DNA of 64,000 nt from Candidatus Thiodiazotropha sp. (ex Monitilora ramsayi) (GCA_025655595.1 JAHXIO010000003.1:306406-370405), one strand, 5' to 3'. Counted from the first letter of the stretch, positions 21,827 through 31,280 are shown. The notes: generated by a model from the letters alone, not told the origin. Made by a program: numbers and translations.

Positions 21827-22301
21827 CCAAAAGCTCAACAAGCTTCAGCTTGTTGAGCTTTTGGATGTAAGGCTCTGGCTGAGTGAGCCTTCTAAGAGCA
21901 GCAAGACTACCTTCTTCTAACTTCTGATCTTTAGGAACTTCGATTTTCCATCCCTTTCCAGTTGAGACGACATTATTTTCATTTACTACTTGCCAATACA
22001 AAGTATCTTCATCTGGATTATATAAAACTAAGATTACCGGTAATGTATGATTTGACCAGTACTCAATATGCTTGTCTTTCGTTCTGAAAATATAGGAATG
22101 TGAGTTCTCTTCAGAGAAAAAGCTCATACCTGATTTGATCTGTATAGCAATGAGCTCTCCGGTTGGATAATTTTCGTTGGTTATTTCAACATGGGCATCA
22201 ATACCGTAATCATGGATCATCTGCTCCCTGAAGAGCCACCCATAAGAAGAAAAATATTGATCCAATTTGGATACGCCAAGTCTTTCAGTTTGAGCCTTCA
22301 T
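21810..22301 (-). CDS. DUF4365 domain protein, predicted PD-(D/E)XK nuclease-like
   Basis: The protein has 163 residues. DYGIDAHVEI (about 31-40) followed by GELIAIQIKSG (about 48-58) gives the D...E...Q-x-K pattern of DUF4365, a family with a restriction-endonuclease-like fold found in defence contexts. The start at ATG 22301 has an AGGA about six bases upstream and gives the expected N-terminus; upstream in-frame sequence to 22508 looks like translated intergenic DNA. The gene is coupled by overlap to the next gene downstream. Activity on DNA is inferred from the family. Confidence 0.75.
   Translation of the reverse strand: MKAQTERLGVSKLDQYFSSYGWLFREQMIHDYGIDAHVEITNENYPTGELIAIQIKSGMSFFSEENSHSYIFRTKDKHIEYWSNHTLPVILVLYNPDEDTLYWQVVNENNVVSTGKGWKIEVPKDQKLEEGSLAALRRLTQPEPYIQKLNKLKLVELLDGENQ
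21824..21867. repeat. Perfect 21-bp inverted repeat across a gene overlap
   Basis: Positions 21824-21844 and 21847-21867 are exact reverse complements separated by two bases, so the RNA would fold into a very stable 21-bp hairpin. It covers the last codons of the DUF4365 gene and the first codon of its downstream partner. No T-run follows, so it is not a standard terminator; a translational control element is more likely. Confidence 0.9.
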
Positions 22302-22631
22302 GCTAGTCCTAATAGAATTTATAATGCCAGACATAACCGGCCCTATAAAGCGACGCGACGAAGGTGCTCCCGCTTTATGGGGACCGAGTTTATGCCTTTG
22401 TGAACGCCCAGAATGGGCATGAACTGATTGGGTGAAAGGTGAACCACGGTCGATGATTGATGAACAGCATAGGCTTCCCTCTCGAAGAATTTCCGTATCA
22501 GAGAGCAATTCCCGCTAATGTTAGAACTAATTGCTCTCTGCCCCGGCTTTCTTACGAATCTCACGTGCTTTTACCACTTACTGCTATATTTTCAAGCCCT
22601 TTGCTTCGCTGTATGTTTTTTGACTGCGCCA
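22302..22631. other. Intergenic stretch
   Basis: Several short frames cross this region on both strands, but none has a convincing ribosome site. The segment around 22370-22420 reads as translated-looking debris (GVHKGINS) of unknown origin. No gene is called. Confidence 0.4.
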
Positions 22632-23330
22632 TTAGACATCCAACCTAGCGATCAACTCTAAAGAGGTGCCAACCACCCAAATGGCCGCGAACTCAAACTT
22701 TTTACATGCTTCAAAATACCTGGACTCGAATTCATCATGAACATCATTAAATGTATGGGTCGGAGTGTGATGGGCGTCAATTACCAGTGTGAGCAAACGC
22801 TTCTGTTCTACAGGGTATTTTTCAGATTTCTTCTGTATTACGCCAAATAGTTCATCTGCTGCTGACTGCGTATCGAAGTGTTTGTTCGCGATTCCATCTT
22901 CTGCAAGCTTTCTCCACATGGATTCATCGTTACTCGCGCGAACGACCTGCATGCGTAGCAGTACATTATTATCATCTCGATCGTTAGCAACGAAGTCGAC
23001 ATCATCTTCGCCAACTTCAGGATCGGTCCAGTTCCCTCCCTCATCGTTGAGCTTCTTTACGAGTAACGCAGACGCCGCCAGCGCTCCTTCTTCATTTCTA
23101 GGGGGGCACCCAGAAACATTGAGATCTAATTCACCATGATCGGTTAAGACTGCTGAGCCGGCCGGTCCTGGCCTAGTCTGTGACCACGATAAGGAATCCG
23201 ATAAACCGCAACTATCGCGCAAAGTCCTTGAGAATTCGCGAGCCGTTGATCCGCAGTGTGGGCATGGCAACCTATGTAAGTCGCCCATCTCGGCAAGTAC
23301 CTCTCTGTGGCAATTCGTGCACCGATTCAT
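22632..23330 (-). CDS. Zinc-ribbon protein with possible nuclease-like domain
   Basis: The protein has 232 residues. Two CxxC pairs (C4/C7 and C23/C26) form an N-terminal zinc ribbon. A central EVGEDDVDFVAND followed by LLRMQVVRA resembles the core of a restriction-endonuclease-like fold, but the usual lysine after the glutamine is replaced by valine, so catalysis is doubtful. The C-terminus has a beta strand (LLTLVIDAHH) and a closing hydrophobic strand. ATG 23330 is used; an upstream TTG is less likely. No clear Shine-Dalgarno is visible. Confidence 0.65.
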   Translation of the reverse strand: MNRCTNCHREVLAEMGDLHRLPCPHCGSTAREFSRTLRDSCGLSDSLSWSQTRPGPAGSAVLTDHGELDLNVSGCPPRNEEGALAASALLVKKLNDEGGNWTDPEVGEDDVDFVANDRDDNNVLLRMQVVRASNDESMWRKLAEDGIANKHFDTQSAADELFGVIQKKSEKYPVEQKRLLTLVIDAHHTPTHTFNDVHDEFESRYFEACKKFEFAAIWVVGTSLELIARLDV

Positions 23331-23687
23331 AATTTTACGCTGCAAACTTGTTGCCCGGAAAGCTGCATGGGGTCAAATATCACCTTATGTCTTACTCATA
23401 CCTATTTAGGATAGTGTGTAGCAAATAATATTAGTACTCAACATCCGCTTTTGGCCTATTCCAAGGCTAGAACAATTGCCTCTCCAACTTCCGCTACTGG
23501 CCGAAAGCGGTAACTATCTAATACCCTCTATTCCAATGTTCTATATCAACGATTGTTCAATTATGTCTTCTTTGCGACCTTAGAGGACATCATACATTTT
23601 CCTAGATTACGTCTGCTAGTGATTAAGAGCAGGCATTAAAACATCATCTGACTCCACTTATTTGAAAAGTGAAAGAGTATCATCCTG
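23331..23687. other. Intergenic stretch carrying an interspersed repeat
   Basis: No gene was seen. It lies between the LRV gene terminus and the zinc-ribbon gene start and holds a full-length copy of the roughly 100-bp repeat. Confidence 0.6.
23490..23590. repeat. Interspersed repeat, full length
   Basis: The element runs from TCCGCTACTGGCCGAAAGCG through CTCTATTCCAATG and TTCTATATCAACG to TTTGCGACCTTAGAGGACAT. It is about 101 bp and one of the most complete copies in the window. Confidence 0.85.
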
Positions 23688-26195
23688 CTATTTGCGATCA
23701 GCCATTCGTTTGCGAATACCCTCACTCACATCATTCGACAAGGCACTGATGGCACGCTCAGTTAGATGCGGTTGGTTGGTCAGTGCAAAGCGAATATTCG
23801 GCACCGGATGCGTACATAATTGATCCTGGACAGCTGGCCTGGCGAGCATTTGCGCATGACAGCGTATCGGATCGTCAACATGACTACTGGTAATCATGGC
23901 GGCTGCAATTAGAAACAACTCTTCATTTGTCGTTTTTCTTGCAAGTATGGACGCCGTTTCCTGATCATCAGTTATACGAACCATTGTGAGTTTATCATCT
24001 GTTGACAATAACTGGTTCGATGCCAAAGCACGTTGCACAAGCACAGAGGGATCATTCATAAGCTGATGCTGCAAGGAGACACTCTCACAGTGTTTTGCAG
24101 CGATTGCCCGCACCTCCTCATCCCCAGAATCAGCAATCCAGGATAGAAACTCCTGATTGTAATGAGTACGTCTATCCTGATACTTGCACCACACAGGGCT
24201 TGAGGCTGCGGTGATTCGAACCGTTTTATCGAAATCGTTCAGTGCTTGTTTGACAACATCCTCGTCACGACATTGACTAACCGCTACAATGCGAACTTTC
24301 GCCTCCTTGTCATGAAGTGCCAATTGTGCAATAAGCTCTGGCGGAGTATGCCTGTTGGCTGCTACAGTTGCGCGCACACTGGCCGCACGGTCTCCGGCTA
24401 GCTCAGTCAGTATTTCAGGCGCAGTACTGCGCTTTGCCACTCGCGCCCGCTCGGTAGCCGAGCCCTGATTGGCTATCCCGGGTTTTCTCGCTTGCCCATC
24501 TGTGTTGCCGGCGCCTTGCGATACACTCGTGTGTACATTGCTGGCATTATCTGATGAAAGATGCTCAAGGACATTCTTAGGTGTGGATCGGTTTTTTGCG
24601 ATCTCTTCCCGAACGCCGGACTTATCATCGCGTGCGAGAATTTCAAAAACGAATTGAATCAGGTGTTTGCGGCAGGCCAGTCGTTTTCTGGTGTTGACAT
24701 TATCATCCACGACAAGTGGCAACAGATATAGCAACTCAGTGGTCCAGGCGCTTGCTGCCTGTGCTTTGCGTTTGTCATTGCCGCACTGGGCGTAATAGTT
24801 GCTCACATGGCCAGGGGGCTCCATCCACTGGTCCAGCTTCCATTCACGATACTGTTGGGGTTTAACAGGTGTTTTGCCCTCCAGCATCGCTAAAGCCACC
24901 TTAGGGTTTCTGCTGTAGTCGTTAAAAATATAGTGGGCGTAGTAGCAGGCAAGGTCATCAGGGCAGCTCTCACTGATTGCGGCAATGCGCGAGACAAATA
25001 GATGCCGACTCTTTTTTGCACGCTGAAGTGAGGAAAATTTACCTGTGGAACGCGCCTTAAGAGCGTCTGCAAGAAAGTGACGCCATGATTTATAGGTGGC
25101 CTTTTTGACAACCAACAACCCTTCAACCAGTTTTTCCCACACAGCGGAAAAGTTTGTCAGGTTAGCCAATGTCAGACCTATGCGATCATTGGCTTTTTCG
25201 GCAAGTTGTAGCTGAGCGGACTCAGGTAGACCTGGGTTAGAGGCCAGGCCGAGCAGGATGTCATTGTTTGTGCTGCTGACAAGCCGGGTAAGTGTTTCTG
25301 CTGGAGTGTTTGGATTAAAAGCCGCACTGGCCTGTACCCATTCCTCGGAGTCCTGCGCGAGTTGCTCTAACAGGGCTGTTGGTGTGAGCGGGTTTGTACC
25401 GATGAGAAAACGCACACATGGCTCGTTATGACTCGCCAATGTTGCAATCTGCTCCTCGGCCAGCTCAGTGCTGGCGGCCAGTCGGCACAGCTTTGAAAAG
25501 CTCAATTTCTCAAGATCCACAGGCTTGCTATGAGCGGCATCGTTCAGTCTGGCCTGATGTACTGCCTCATCCGGGCAATTAGGATTATTTCTCGCAGCAT
25601 CGGCAACTACTGCCACCTTGTCATGTGCAAGTCTGGCAAGGAGTTCCGCGGGTGCATGAGGGTTGCTTGCTACAGCCTGGCGTACTGTTTTCGCCGAGTC
25701 GCGGGATAGCTGTTCAAATATGTCTGCTGGGGCGGTGACCCGCGAAGCGATCACTTTACGCACTGGAGCGCTTTTATCGGATACATAGTCACGAATTAAC
25801 TGTTCTGGAATGGGCTCCGCGCTCATTATGAATCTCTTCCAGCTACCATCACCATGTTGCATTAAATATCGCGCGCGATAAGCAGACGGAGAGCTTTTAC
25901 TTATATAGTCGGCGTATTGATGGTACTTGGATCGCGGTTTTCTGTTGGCGGATGTGTGCCAATGGGGATGTTTCTGGTGGATTACCTTTGACGGGTTCTC
26001 TTCGGCAACCTCTCGCATAAAGCGCCAGAATGAGACAAAGAGTCGATACGGGCAGGAGGGGTTGAGTGCAATGGCTTCGGCAATTTCAACTTCACCAAAG
26101 TGCTTGCGCAACAGTTTATTAAGTTCGGCTTCACAGGTATCGGGATTTTTGGCTAACACTAGATCCGCTTCGAAATCCGGGTTTCTTTCATACAT
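23688..26195 (-). CDS. Large LRV/HEAT-like repeat protein
   Basis: The protein has 835 residues. After an N-terminal region of about 130 residues, it is built from units of about 24 residues with the pattern D....VR..VA.NP.TP...L..LA, typical of leucine-rich repeat variant (LRV) alpha-solenoids. Two repeat blocks (about 130-340 and 530-830) flank a different helical middle. There is no 4Fe-4S cluster motif like that of the nif-associated LRV protein. It is the last gene of an operon after the MoxR and VWA genes, with a single base between the upstream stop and its ATG. The solenoid probably provides the target- or partner-binding surface of an ATPase-VWA machine; the target is unknown. Confidence 0.8.
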   Translation of the reverse strand: MYERNPDFEADLVLAKNPDTCEAELNKLLRKHFGEVEIAEAIALNPSCPYRLFVSFWRFMREVAEENPSKVIHQKHPHWHTSANRKPRSKYHQYADYISKSSPSAYRARYLMQHGDGSWKRFIMSAEPIPEQLIRDYVSDKSAPVRKVIASRVTAPADIFEQLSRDSAKTVRQAVASNPHAPAELLARLAHDKVAVVADAARNNPNCPDEAVHQARLNDAAHSKPVDLEKLSFSKLCRLAASTELAEEQIATLASHNEPCVRFLIGTNPLTPTALLEQLAQDSEEWVQASAAFNPNTPAETLTRLVSSTNNDILLGLASNPGLPESAQLQLAEKANDRIGLTLANLTNFSAVWEKLVEGLLVVKKATYKSWRHFLADALKARSTGKFSSLQRAKKSRHLFVSRIAAISESCPDDLACYYAHYIFNDYSRNPKVALAMLEGKTPVKPQQYREWKLDQWMEPPGHVSNYYAQCGNDKRKAQAASAWTTELLYLLPLVVDDNVNTRKRLACRKHLIQFVFEILARDDKSGVREEIAKNRSTPKNVLEHLSSDNASNVHTSVSQGAGNTDGQARKPGIANQGSATERARVAKRSTAPEILTELAGDRAASVRATVAANRHTPPELIAQLALHDKEAKVRIVAVSQCRDEDVVKQALNDFDKTVRITAASSPVWCKYQDRRTHYNQEFLSWIADSGDEEVRAIAAKHCESVSLQHQLMNDPSVLVQRALASNQLLSTDDKLTMVRITDDQETASILARKTTNEELFLIAAAMITSSHVDDPIRCHAQMLARPAVQDQLCTHPVPNIRFALTNQPHLTERAISALSNDVSEGIRKRMADRK

Positions 26196-26196
26196 A

Positions 26197-27423
26197 TCAA
26201 TATCCTAGTACTGCAACTTCACCAAATGGGTAGTCATGGCTTCCTTCGCTGCTGGCCACCCACAATACGGGGACGGATGGCTCCTGCTCTGGAAAAGTAC
26301 CATATCCGTCAGTTAGATATACGCAAAGTGCCGAGGAAAATGGATCCAGCCTCGGTTCGAGTTGTTCGAAAAACTCACTGAAATCAGTGCCTCCGCCGCC
26401 TTTAATACCGGGAAGCTGTGTTGTTTTACAAAGTGGATAGGGGCCATATACTTCTGCATCGACAAAATATAGGAGGGCATCGATGTTGCCATAACAGCGA
26501 ACGATCGCCTCCACCTCTGCACGAAACTGAGCCAGTTCGCGCTGGCTAATTGAGCCGCTGGTATCCATGGCGATGTGCACTTGCAAAGACTCGCTTTCCA
26601 GGTGATCGAGGTATAATCCATGGTGTATAAAGCGGCGGTCAAATCCATTGAAGTCACACGGAGTTTTAGCCATAAAGCGCCATAACAGGGTTTTCCAGTC
26701 AAGATGCGGGTGCAGCACCAGATCAATCTCACGTAATAAACCGAGTGGCAGATCGCCTTGATTTTTTCTGTTTAACTGGTCAACGGTCTGGGCGCGCGTC
26801 ATGGCCTTCTGCCAATGACTCTCAAGCTTGCTGCGTCTTAGTTTTGCATTTGGCCCCTTTGCACCACTAAGAGAGAGATCGGACACCACCTGATAGAGAG
26901 TGGTAAGCAGTTTTTCGTCCTGCTTCTTGCCTGTAGAGTCAGACGCATTAGTCATCGTGCCGGAATCATTACCAGTCGATTCGCATTCAGGTTCCAGCGC
27001 ATCCGCACCGGTCTTTTGTCGTAAGTTCGACGCGATTGACAGCAGTCTGACGTAAACCTGTTCGACACTTAATCCCGAGTAGCGTGGCTCTACCGCTGTT
27101 CCCGGAGGTGGTTTGAAGCCGCTTTCTGTAATGATGTCGTTAACAACAATGTCTGCGGCTATATTCCAGATTGGCACGCTCCTCGCGCCACATCGTATGC
27201 CATGTAATAGCGCGCAATGTAATGTGGTATGTAACAGTGTGCCGGTGCATTGATCGTTATTGAGCGTGGAGAAGTACTGCGGATTAATCAGCGAGTCTTT
27301 GCCATCGGCTTTAAAGCTGGAAACCTTCTTGCTAAATTTGAAATTTATATGCAGCGACAGTGTCGCCAAGAAGGGGTGCTCTCGGCGGAGTTTTAACAGA
27401 TAGGCGCTGAACTGTTTATCCAT
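26197..27423 (-). CDS. VWA-like protein with DUF2201-type N-terminal domain
   Basis: The protein has 408 residues. The C-terminal domain holds the MIDAS motif DTSGS (LQVHIAMDTSGSIS, near residue 285) and a later YLTDGYG, as in VWA/DUF2201 proteins that work with MoxR ATPases. The N-terminal domain looks like the DUF2201 putative metallopeptidase, with NIAADIVVNDII following the active-site helix. The expected HExxH instead reads H65-T-T-L-H69, so the catalytic glutamate is missing. The gene overlaps the upstream MoxR gene by 8 bases and abuts the LRV gene. It probably acts as the substrate adaptor of the ATPase. Confidence 0.82.
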   Translation of the reverse strand: MDKQFSAYLLKLRREHPFLATLSLHINFKFSKKVSSFKADGKDSLINPQYFSTLNNDQCTGTLLHTTLHCALLHGIRCGARSVPIWNIAADIVVNDIITESGFKPPPGTAVEPRYSGLSVEQVYVRLLSIASNLRQKTGADALEPECESTGNDSGTMTNASDSTGKKQDEKLLTTLYQVVSDLSLSGAKGPNAKLRRSKLESHWQKAMTRAQTVDQLNRKNQGDLPLGLLREIDLVLHPHLDWKTLLWRFMAKTPCDFNGFDRRFIHHGLYLDHLESESLQVHIAMDTSGSISQRELAQFRAEVEAIVRCYGNIDALLYFVDAEVYGPYPLCKTTQLPGIKGGGGTDFSEFFEQLEPRLDPFSSALCVYLTDGYGTFPEQEPSVPVLWVASSEGSHDYPFGEVAVLGY

Positions 27424-28417
27424 ATGCCAGTAATTGACTGAACTCAGACAAAAACTCTCTTAACTCAGGGTCATTCATCAGAGCATGATGGACTGGCTCC
27501 AGCAGGTCTTTGACACGCAGCAGGGGAAACAAGTCGGTTGCAAACAGCTGAATCCACTCGGCGGGGGCGCGTGCTATCAACCAGCGAAAGCTATTGATTG
27601 CGTGCTCTGGGGTTTTACAGCGGGCGACCAGACCCATTACCGAGGCATAGCGAAGAGACACCTCGTCCGGGAACGCGACATCAGGCTTACCCTCGATGAC
27701 GCGATCCAGATCTGGAGTTGTTTGCATAATTTCCAGATAGGCCTCGAATTCTGACGCTGGCCCGAGGCCGACTGCCGGGGCTATCGAGAGCCCTGCACGG
27801 TGCAGAGCATCAGCCATCACCCAGCTTCGCGGAGAAGGCCAGGCGACTTCCGCCTCATGCATTTTGTGTAGCAGGTCTTCGCGAAATGTGACGAAGGCAA
27901 TAAGTTGTGCATCAACCTGCTGTGCATAGGCATATTGCCGGAAATCCTCTGGGCAGACCTCAATCTCAAGATGAATAAAACGGTTTGCCAGCGGTAAGGG
28001 CATGTCAAACACCGCTGCACGATCTTCTTTACGATTGCCCGCAGCCCATACAAACCAGCCTTCAGGGACGCTGTAACGTCCGACACGCCGGTCGAGTATC
28101 AACTGCTGGGCAACACCTTGCAGTGCCGGAGGTGCCATATTGATCTCATCAAGAAATAAGATACCTTTTCCCTCACGGGGTAAAAACTCTGGCGATAGCC
28201 ACACAGCCTTGTCGTCGCGGGGTACGGGCAAGCCACGAAGATCTGTAGGAGCAAGTTGACTTAAACGCAAGTCGATACAGTCAAGAGAGTGTGCGTCTGC
28301 GACCTGATGAACAATACTCGACTTGCCAATTCCAGGTGCTCCCCACACCATAGCACTTAAGAGTATGTTATCTTCGACGAGTTTGTTGAGGTATCCCACC
28401 AATTCATTCGGTTTCAA
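27416..28417 (-). CDS. MoxR-family AAA+ ATPase
   Basis: The protein has 333 residues. Walker A GAPGIGKSS is at 26-34, Walker B ILFLDEIN at 86-93 and the sensor-1 region WAAGNRKEDRAAV at 124-136. Length and layout match MoxR ATPases, which act as chaperone-like remodelers with VWA partners. It is the first gene of a three-gene operon. The start is a TTG at 28417 preceded by AAGGGAC at good spacing; no ATG fits. The system is probably cytoplasmic, since none of the three proteins shows a signal peptide. Confidence 0.88.
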   Translation of the reverse strand: MKPNELVGYLNKLVEDNILLSAMVWGAPGIGKSSIVHQVADAHSLDCIDLRLSQLAPTDLRGLPVPRDDKAVWLSPEFLPREGKGILFLDEINMAPPALQGVAQQLILDRRVGRYSVPEGWFVWAAGNRKEDRAAVFDMPLPLANRFIHLEIEVCPEDFRQYAYAQQVDAQLIAFVTFREDLLHKMHEAEVAWPSPRSWVMADALHRAGLSIAPAVGLGPASEFEAYLEIMQTTPDLDRVIEGKPDVAFPDEVSLRYASVMGLVARCKTPEHAINSFRWLIARAPAEWIQLFATDLFPLLRVKDLLEPVHHALMNDPELREFLSEFSQLLAYG

Positions 28418-28824
28418 TTCTAAGTCCCTTAAAATTTATATACATATGCGTTTCTTAGGGCGTTGTATGTATGGCCTTCTCTCTGCCTTATCTTCTTAAT
28501 AAAGGTGACAGAGGGAATATATTTTTGTCTCTCCAGCACTTTTTTACATAGGGTGTTATACGGAATCTGTATAAGTGGACTTCTATTACTTCCTATTTTT
28601 ATTAATGTTTTCCTGTTCTCAGGTCAAGACAATGTAACACCAAATGGGGTTATACGGAAACTATGGAGCGTACAATTCAAGTAAAACAATACTTATCTAT
28701 CATTGATATACCTCGGTCCCGGCTTTTTCTTCTGGGTTCGAATTCCGCAGACGAAATACCTATATCATACTTGAGCTAATGACTGCTTCTGTCACATAGC
28801 AGCTATAACGCACAGTCCATACTC

Positions 28825-28876
28825 ATGTCCGCTACTGGCCGAAACCGGTAACTCTCTAATACCTTCTATTCCAATG
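28825..28876. repeat. Interspersed repeat, left half only
   Basis: ATGTCCGCTACTGGCCGAAA through CTATTCCAATG is present. The homology stops exactly at CCAATG, the same point as in the 49238 copy and close to the break in the 54005 copy. Confidence 0.75.
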
Positions 28877-28917
28877 AACCCATAATTTGACTTTTGCATC
28901 ATTCCTTCCTGAAAATA

Positions 28918-28984
28918 TAACAGTTGTTTTAACGAGACAACCTGTCCCGTTATACATTTATAGTCAGACATCTATATAGCACTG
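28918..28984 (-). repeat. attC-like palindromic repeat
   Basis: The minus strand reads CTATAAATGTATAACGGGAC, then AGGT, then TGTCTCGTTAAAAC and CTGTTATAT. TAACGGGACA pairs with TGTCTCGTTA with one mismatch. The element is closely related to those at 43907-43958 and 45850-45915, which sit at cassette borders. The outer core site is degenerate. Confidence 0.45.
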
Positions 28985-29654
28985 TAATGGCCATACAATC
29001 AGTAACATAGATCATCTATGTCTTGTTTTTCATTCTAAGAATATCATGACACTGGGAAATTAGTGCTTATGGTGAGCAATCCTGTTAAATCGCGAAGTAA
29101 ATTCCATGGCAATGCAATGTCTACAACTGGTCGATTTTGAAGGGCCTTACCAATGAACATACCGTCAGCTTTTGGCTGTGGGTTCAATGGATCGACACAA
29201 CACATTGGCTAAACCGTTCAGCATGGTGCTCACTACAACTAAAACCCGTATATGTCGCATCTCAAGACTCCTGTATCACAAGCGTGTCTTTGACCTCGTG
29301 ATGCGAAACAGGATATCCCAGTCAACTCTTTCGCACTCGATCGGCGATAACCTAATTAGAGCCCCGACCGTCCCTTGGTCACGGCCCCTGCGCCAGGACC
29401 TCATAGAACTCACCTCAGGCTCAGGCGCCGCCTCCCGAGATGACTGGACGCCCTGTTCAGATGCGATCAGCGGATCCCCTTTGACGCAAGGCACCCCGGG
29501 TATCCAGCATTGCCCTCAGGGCTACCGGGGATTACCGGCCTTCGTGTTCACTCTTCATGGCCGGCAGCGAAAGTAGTCAGCGTACTATGTGTATACAATT
29601 AGTAAGTTTCTTACCTTTATGCATTGTTTTATTCCCTAAGTTACGTAAGCAGTT

Positions 29655-29704
29655 TTATAGATATTTATAACTTAACAATTATAAATCAAATAGTTATAGA
29701 TATT
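29655..29704. promoter_or_regulatory. Direct repeats upstream of the DUF3653 gene
   Basis: TTATAGATATT occurs at 29655-29665 and again at 29694-29704, 39 bp apart, in a very AT-rich leader about 60-105 bases before the ATG. Spacing near four helical turns suggests an operator bound cooperatively by a regulator, perhaps the gene's own product. This is inference from sequence pattern only. Confidence 0.4.
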
Positions 29705-29760
29705 ATTCGCTTACGGTATTATTAGGAATCACATTTTTGCATTGGAACTGAAGGACAAAC

Positions 29761-30147
29761 ATGCATACTTACACACCCATCGAGACCCTAAGAGAATATA
29801 GACTTTCTGACCTACTGAGATTAGCTAAAATATCGTTGAACGAAGCTTCTGAATTACTTTGTCGATCTGCCCGATCGCTAAGAAGATGGAAACATGACAC
29901 CCCTCAATGCGTTATCGACTATCTACTAATCCGTGCCGGTTTCCTCGGCGCTATATCCAATGACTGGGACGGATGGCGTTTATTCAACGGTGAACTGATA
30001 ACACCGAACGGATACACCCTGAAACCCGGAGAAATTACCGCTATTCCATACCAATATGCATTAGTGGCTGAATATCGAAGGATTCTAAGAGAACAACCCC
30101 ACAGTCAAGATATTCCTTTTGAGAACGTTATTCCCTTACATAGATAA
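29761..30147 (+). CDS. DUF3653 family phage-type protein
   Basis: The protein has 128 residues. An N-terminal helical segment (LLRLAKISLNEASELLCRS, then ARSLRRWK) resembles a small DNA-binding helix-turn-helix. The following DWDGWRLFNGELITPNG and TLKPGEI match the DUF3653 pattern known from filamentous and other phages. AAGGA lies five bases before the ATG. The family's function is not firmly known, and a regulatory role is suggested by the helix-turn-helix-like start. It is the only phage-type gene here; no replication or coat gene is nearby, so it is probably a remnant of an integrated element. Confidence 0.65.
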   Translation: MHTYTPIETLREYRLSDLLRLAKISLNEASELLCRSARSLRRWKHDTPQCVIDYLLIRAGFLGAISNDWDGWRLFNGELITPNGYTLKPGEITAIPYQYALVAEYRRILREQPHSQDIPFENVIPLHR

Positions 30148-30316
30148 GACGGAGCCCCGGCATTTCTGGCCGGGTGTTTCGCCCATGATAGAACCGCGTT
30201 TCTATTCTCACAGTGGAGTGTGGGCTTTCGGCGGAACAACTTCGTCATTATTTCAATGACCCTAACCGCCGTCTAGATACGCTCTAATGCTTGATTGGCG
30301 GCCTATGTCTTCAATG

Positions 30317-30338
30317 AATTAGTACCCTTGTACTAATT
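30317..30338. repeat. AT-rich perfect palindrome
   Basis: AATTAGTAC and GTACTAATT flank a four-base loop. It lies immediately before a terminator hairpin and could be part of it or an operator. Confidence 0.5.
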
Positions 30339-30340
30339 TT

Positions 30341-30361
30341 TGGCACTTATGCCATTTTTTT
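30341..30361 (+). terminator. Rho-independent terminator
   Basis: The stem TGGCA-CTTA-TGCCA is followed by seven T residues. It lies about 200 bases after the DUF3653 stop, so the transcript would have a long untranslated tail. Confidence 0.65.
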
Positions 30362-30513
30362 CTTCCCATCCACTGCTTGATAGTATATTTCCTACCTTTT
30401 CAGAGCAGTAATTCTTCAGGTAACATCATTGCTGTGCAAATATTATTTGCAAGATATTACAATATATCTTTTAGCTGTATAGTCACATTTTATACATGTG
30501 GGAGGGGAATCAT

Positions 30514-31128
30514 TTGAACATAGATCCTATGTCCGATGGATTAACAAGGCAAAGACGAAATCTTATTTCGATTTCTTGTATTTTGATTTTTTTAAAGTTT
30601 GCCGGTGTTGAAATTAGCGAGCTTACATTTCTTGGACTGGACTTTAGCAAACTAGGTAATCCGTCAGCTCTTTATCTAGTTATATGGGTGTTTTTTGGAT
30701 ACTTTCTATTTCGGTATTATCAGTACTTCTCTCAAGAAGGTAAGGCTAGGCTGTCACGATACTACTATGAAGAAATGAATAAACATGTGATGAATCGGTC
30801 AAGAGAACTTGCTAATAATGTAAAAGAAGGAGCGAACTTCCATCCTAATCAGTTGAGTACATTGAAGAGTGATAAATGGGTTATTCGTGTAACACACAGT
30901 GGTGTTAAAAATGACGCTGGTGAAAGAGATCCTATAGTAGAATATGTGAAGTTTCCTATAAATGAGCTTAAGAAATATCGAGTAGTTTCTTTTCTTAATA
31001 TTAACTTTCACACTAGCGCAATGACTGATTATATACTGCCTTTTCTTGTTGCCACAGTTGCTTTGATATATTGCTTTTCTGGCTCTACATCAAGCTTACA
31101 TGAAGCAATTGTCAATGGTTTTGCATAA
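30514..31128 (+). CDS. Hypothetical membrane protein
   Basis: The protein is 204 residues from a TTG at 30514 that has GGAGGGG at ideal spacing; an ATG 15 bases later is the alternative. There are about three membrane segments: an N-terminal pair (ISISCILIFLKFAG and LYLVIWVFFGYFLF) and a C-terminal one (YILPFLVATVALIYCF). A basic cytoplasmic loop of about 100 residues lies between them. No family was recognised. The base composition is much more AT-rich than the glycoside phosphorylase downstream, which fits recent transfer. Confidence 0.65.
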   Translation: MNIDPMSDGLTRQRRNLISISCILIFLKFAGVEISELTFLGLDFSKLGNPSALYLVIWVFFGYFLFRYYQYFSQEGKARLSRYYYEEMNKHVMNRSRELANNVKEGANFHPNQLSTLKSDKWVIRVTHSGVKNDAGERDPIVEYVKFPINELKKYRVVSFLNINFHTSAMTDYILPFLVATVALIYCFSGSTSSLHEAIVNGFA

Positions 31129-31280
31129 TAGGTTATAGACGTAACAGTCAAAGTACCTTCTCTATTTGCATCGTGCGGATTTCCGTCGGAAAAACCTCGA
31201 CAAGATCTCGAAGATTCTCACCGTCTTGTATAGCTGAGATAAATAGTACATGGGTGGCCTCTGGTCTTCAGGGATAATGA

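Larger units (their letters stand above)
28418..29760. other. 1.3-kb gene-poor stretch
   Basis: It contains the left half of the interspersed repeat (28825-28876), an attC-like palindrome (28918-28984) and an AT-rich leader before the DUF3653 gene. A GC-richer block at about 29340-29580 carries an open frame, but there is no ribosome site and no recognisable family on either strand. It may be a fragment of transferred DNA. Confidence 0.45.

Noticed and set aside
22302..22508. N-terminal extension of the DUF4365 protein to 22508
   Set aside because: The extension reads as translated intergenic DNA; ATG 22301 has a good ribosome site and the expected N-terminus.
28463..28684. Plus-strand hydrophobic frame of 73 codons
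   Set aside because: AT-rich sequence gives hydrophobic residues by chance; no ribosome site.
29172..29576. Plus-strand frame of 134 codons
   Set aside because: No family, no ribosome site, and an equally open opposite strand; treated as debris.
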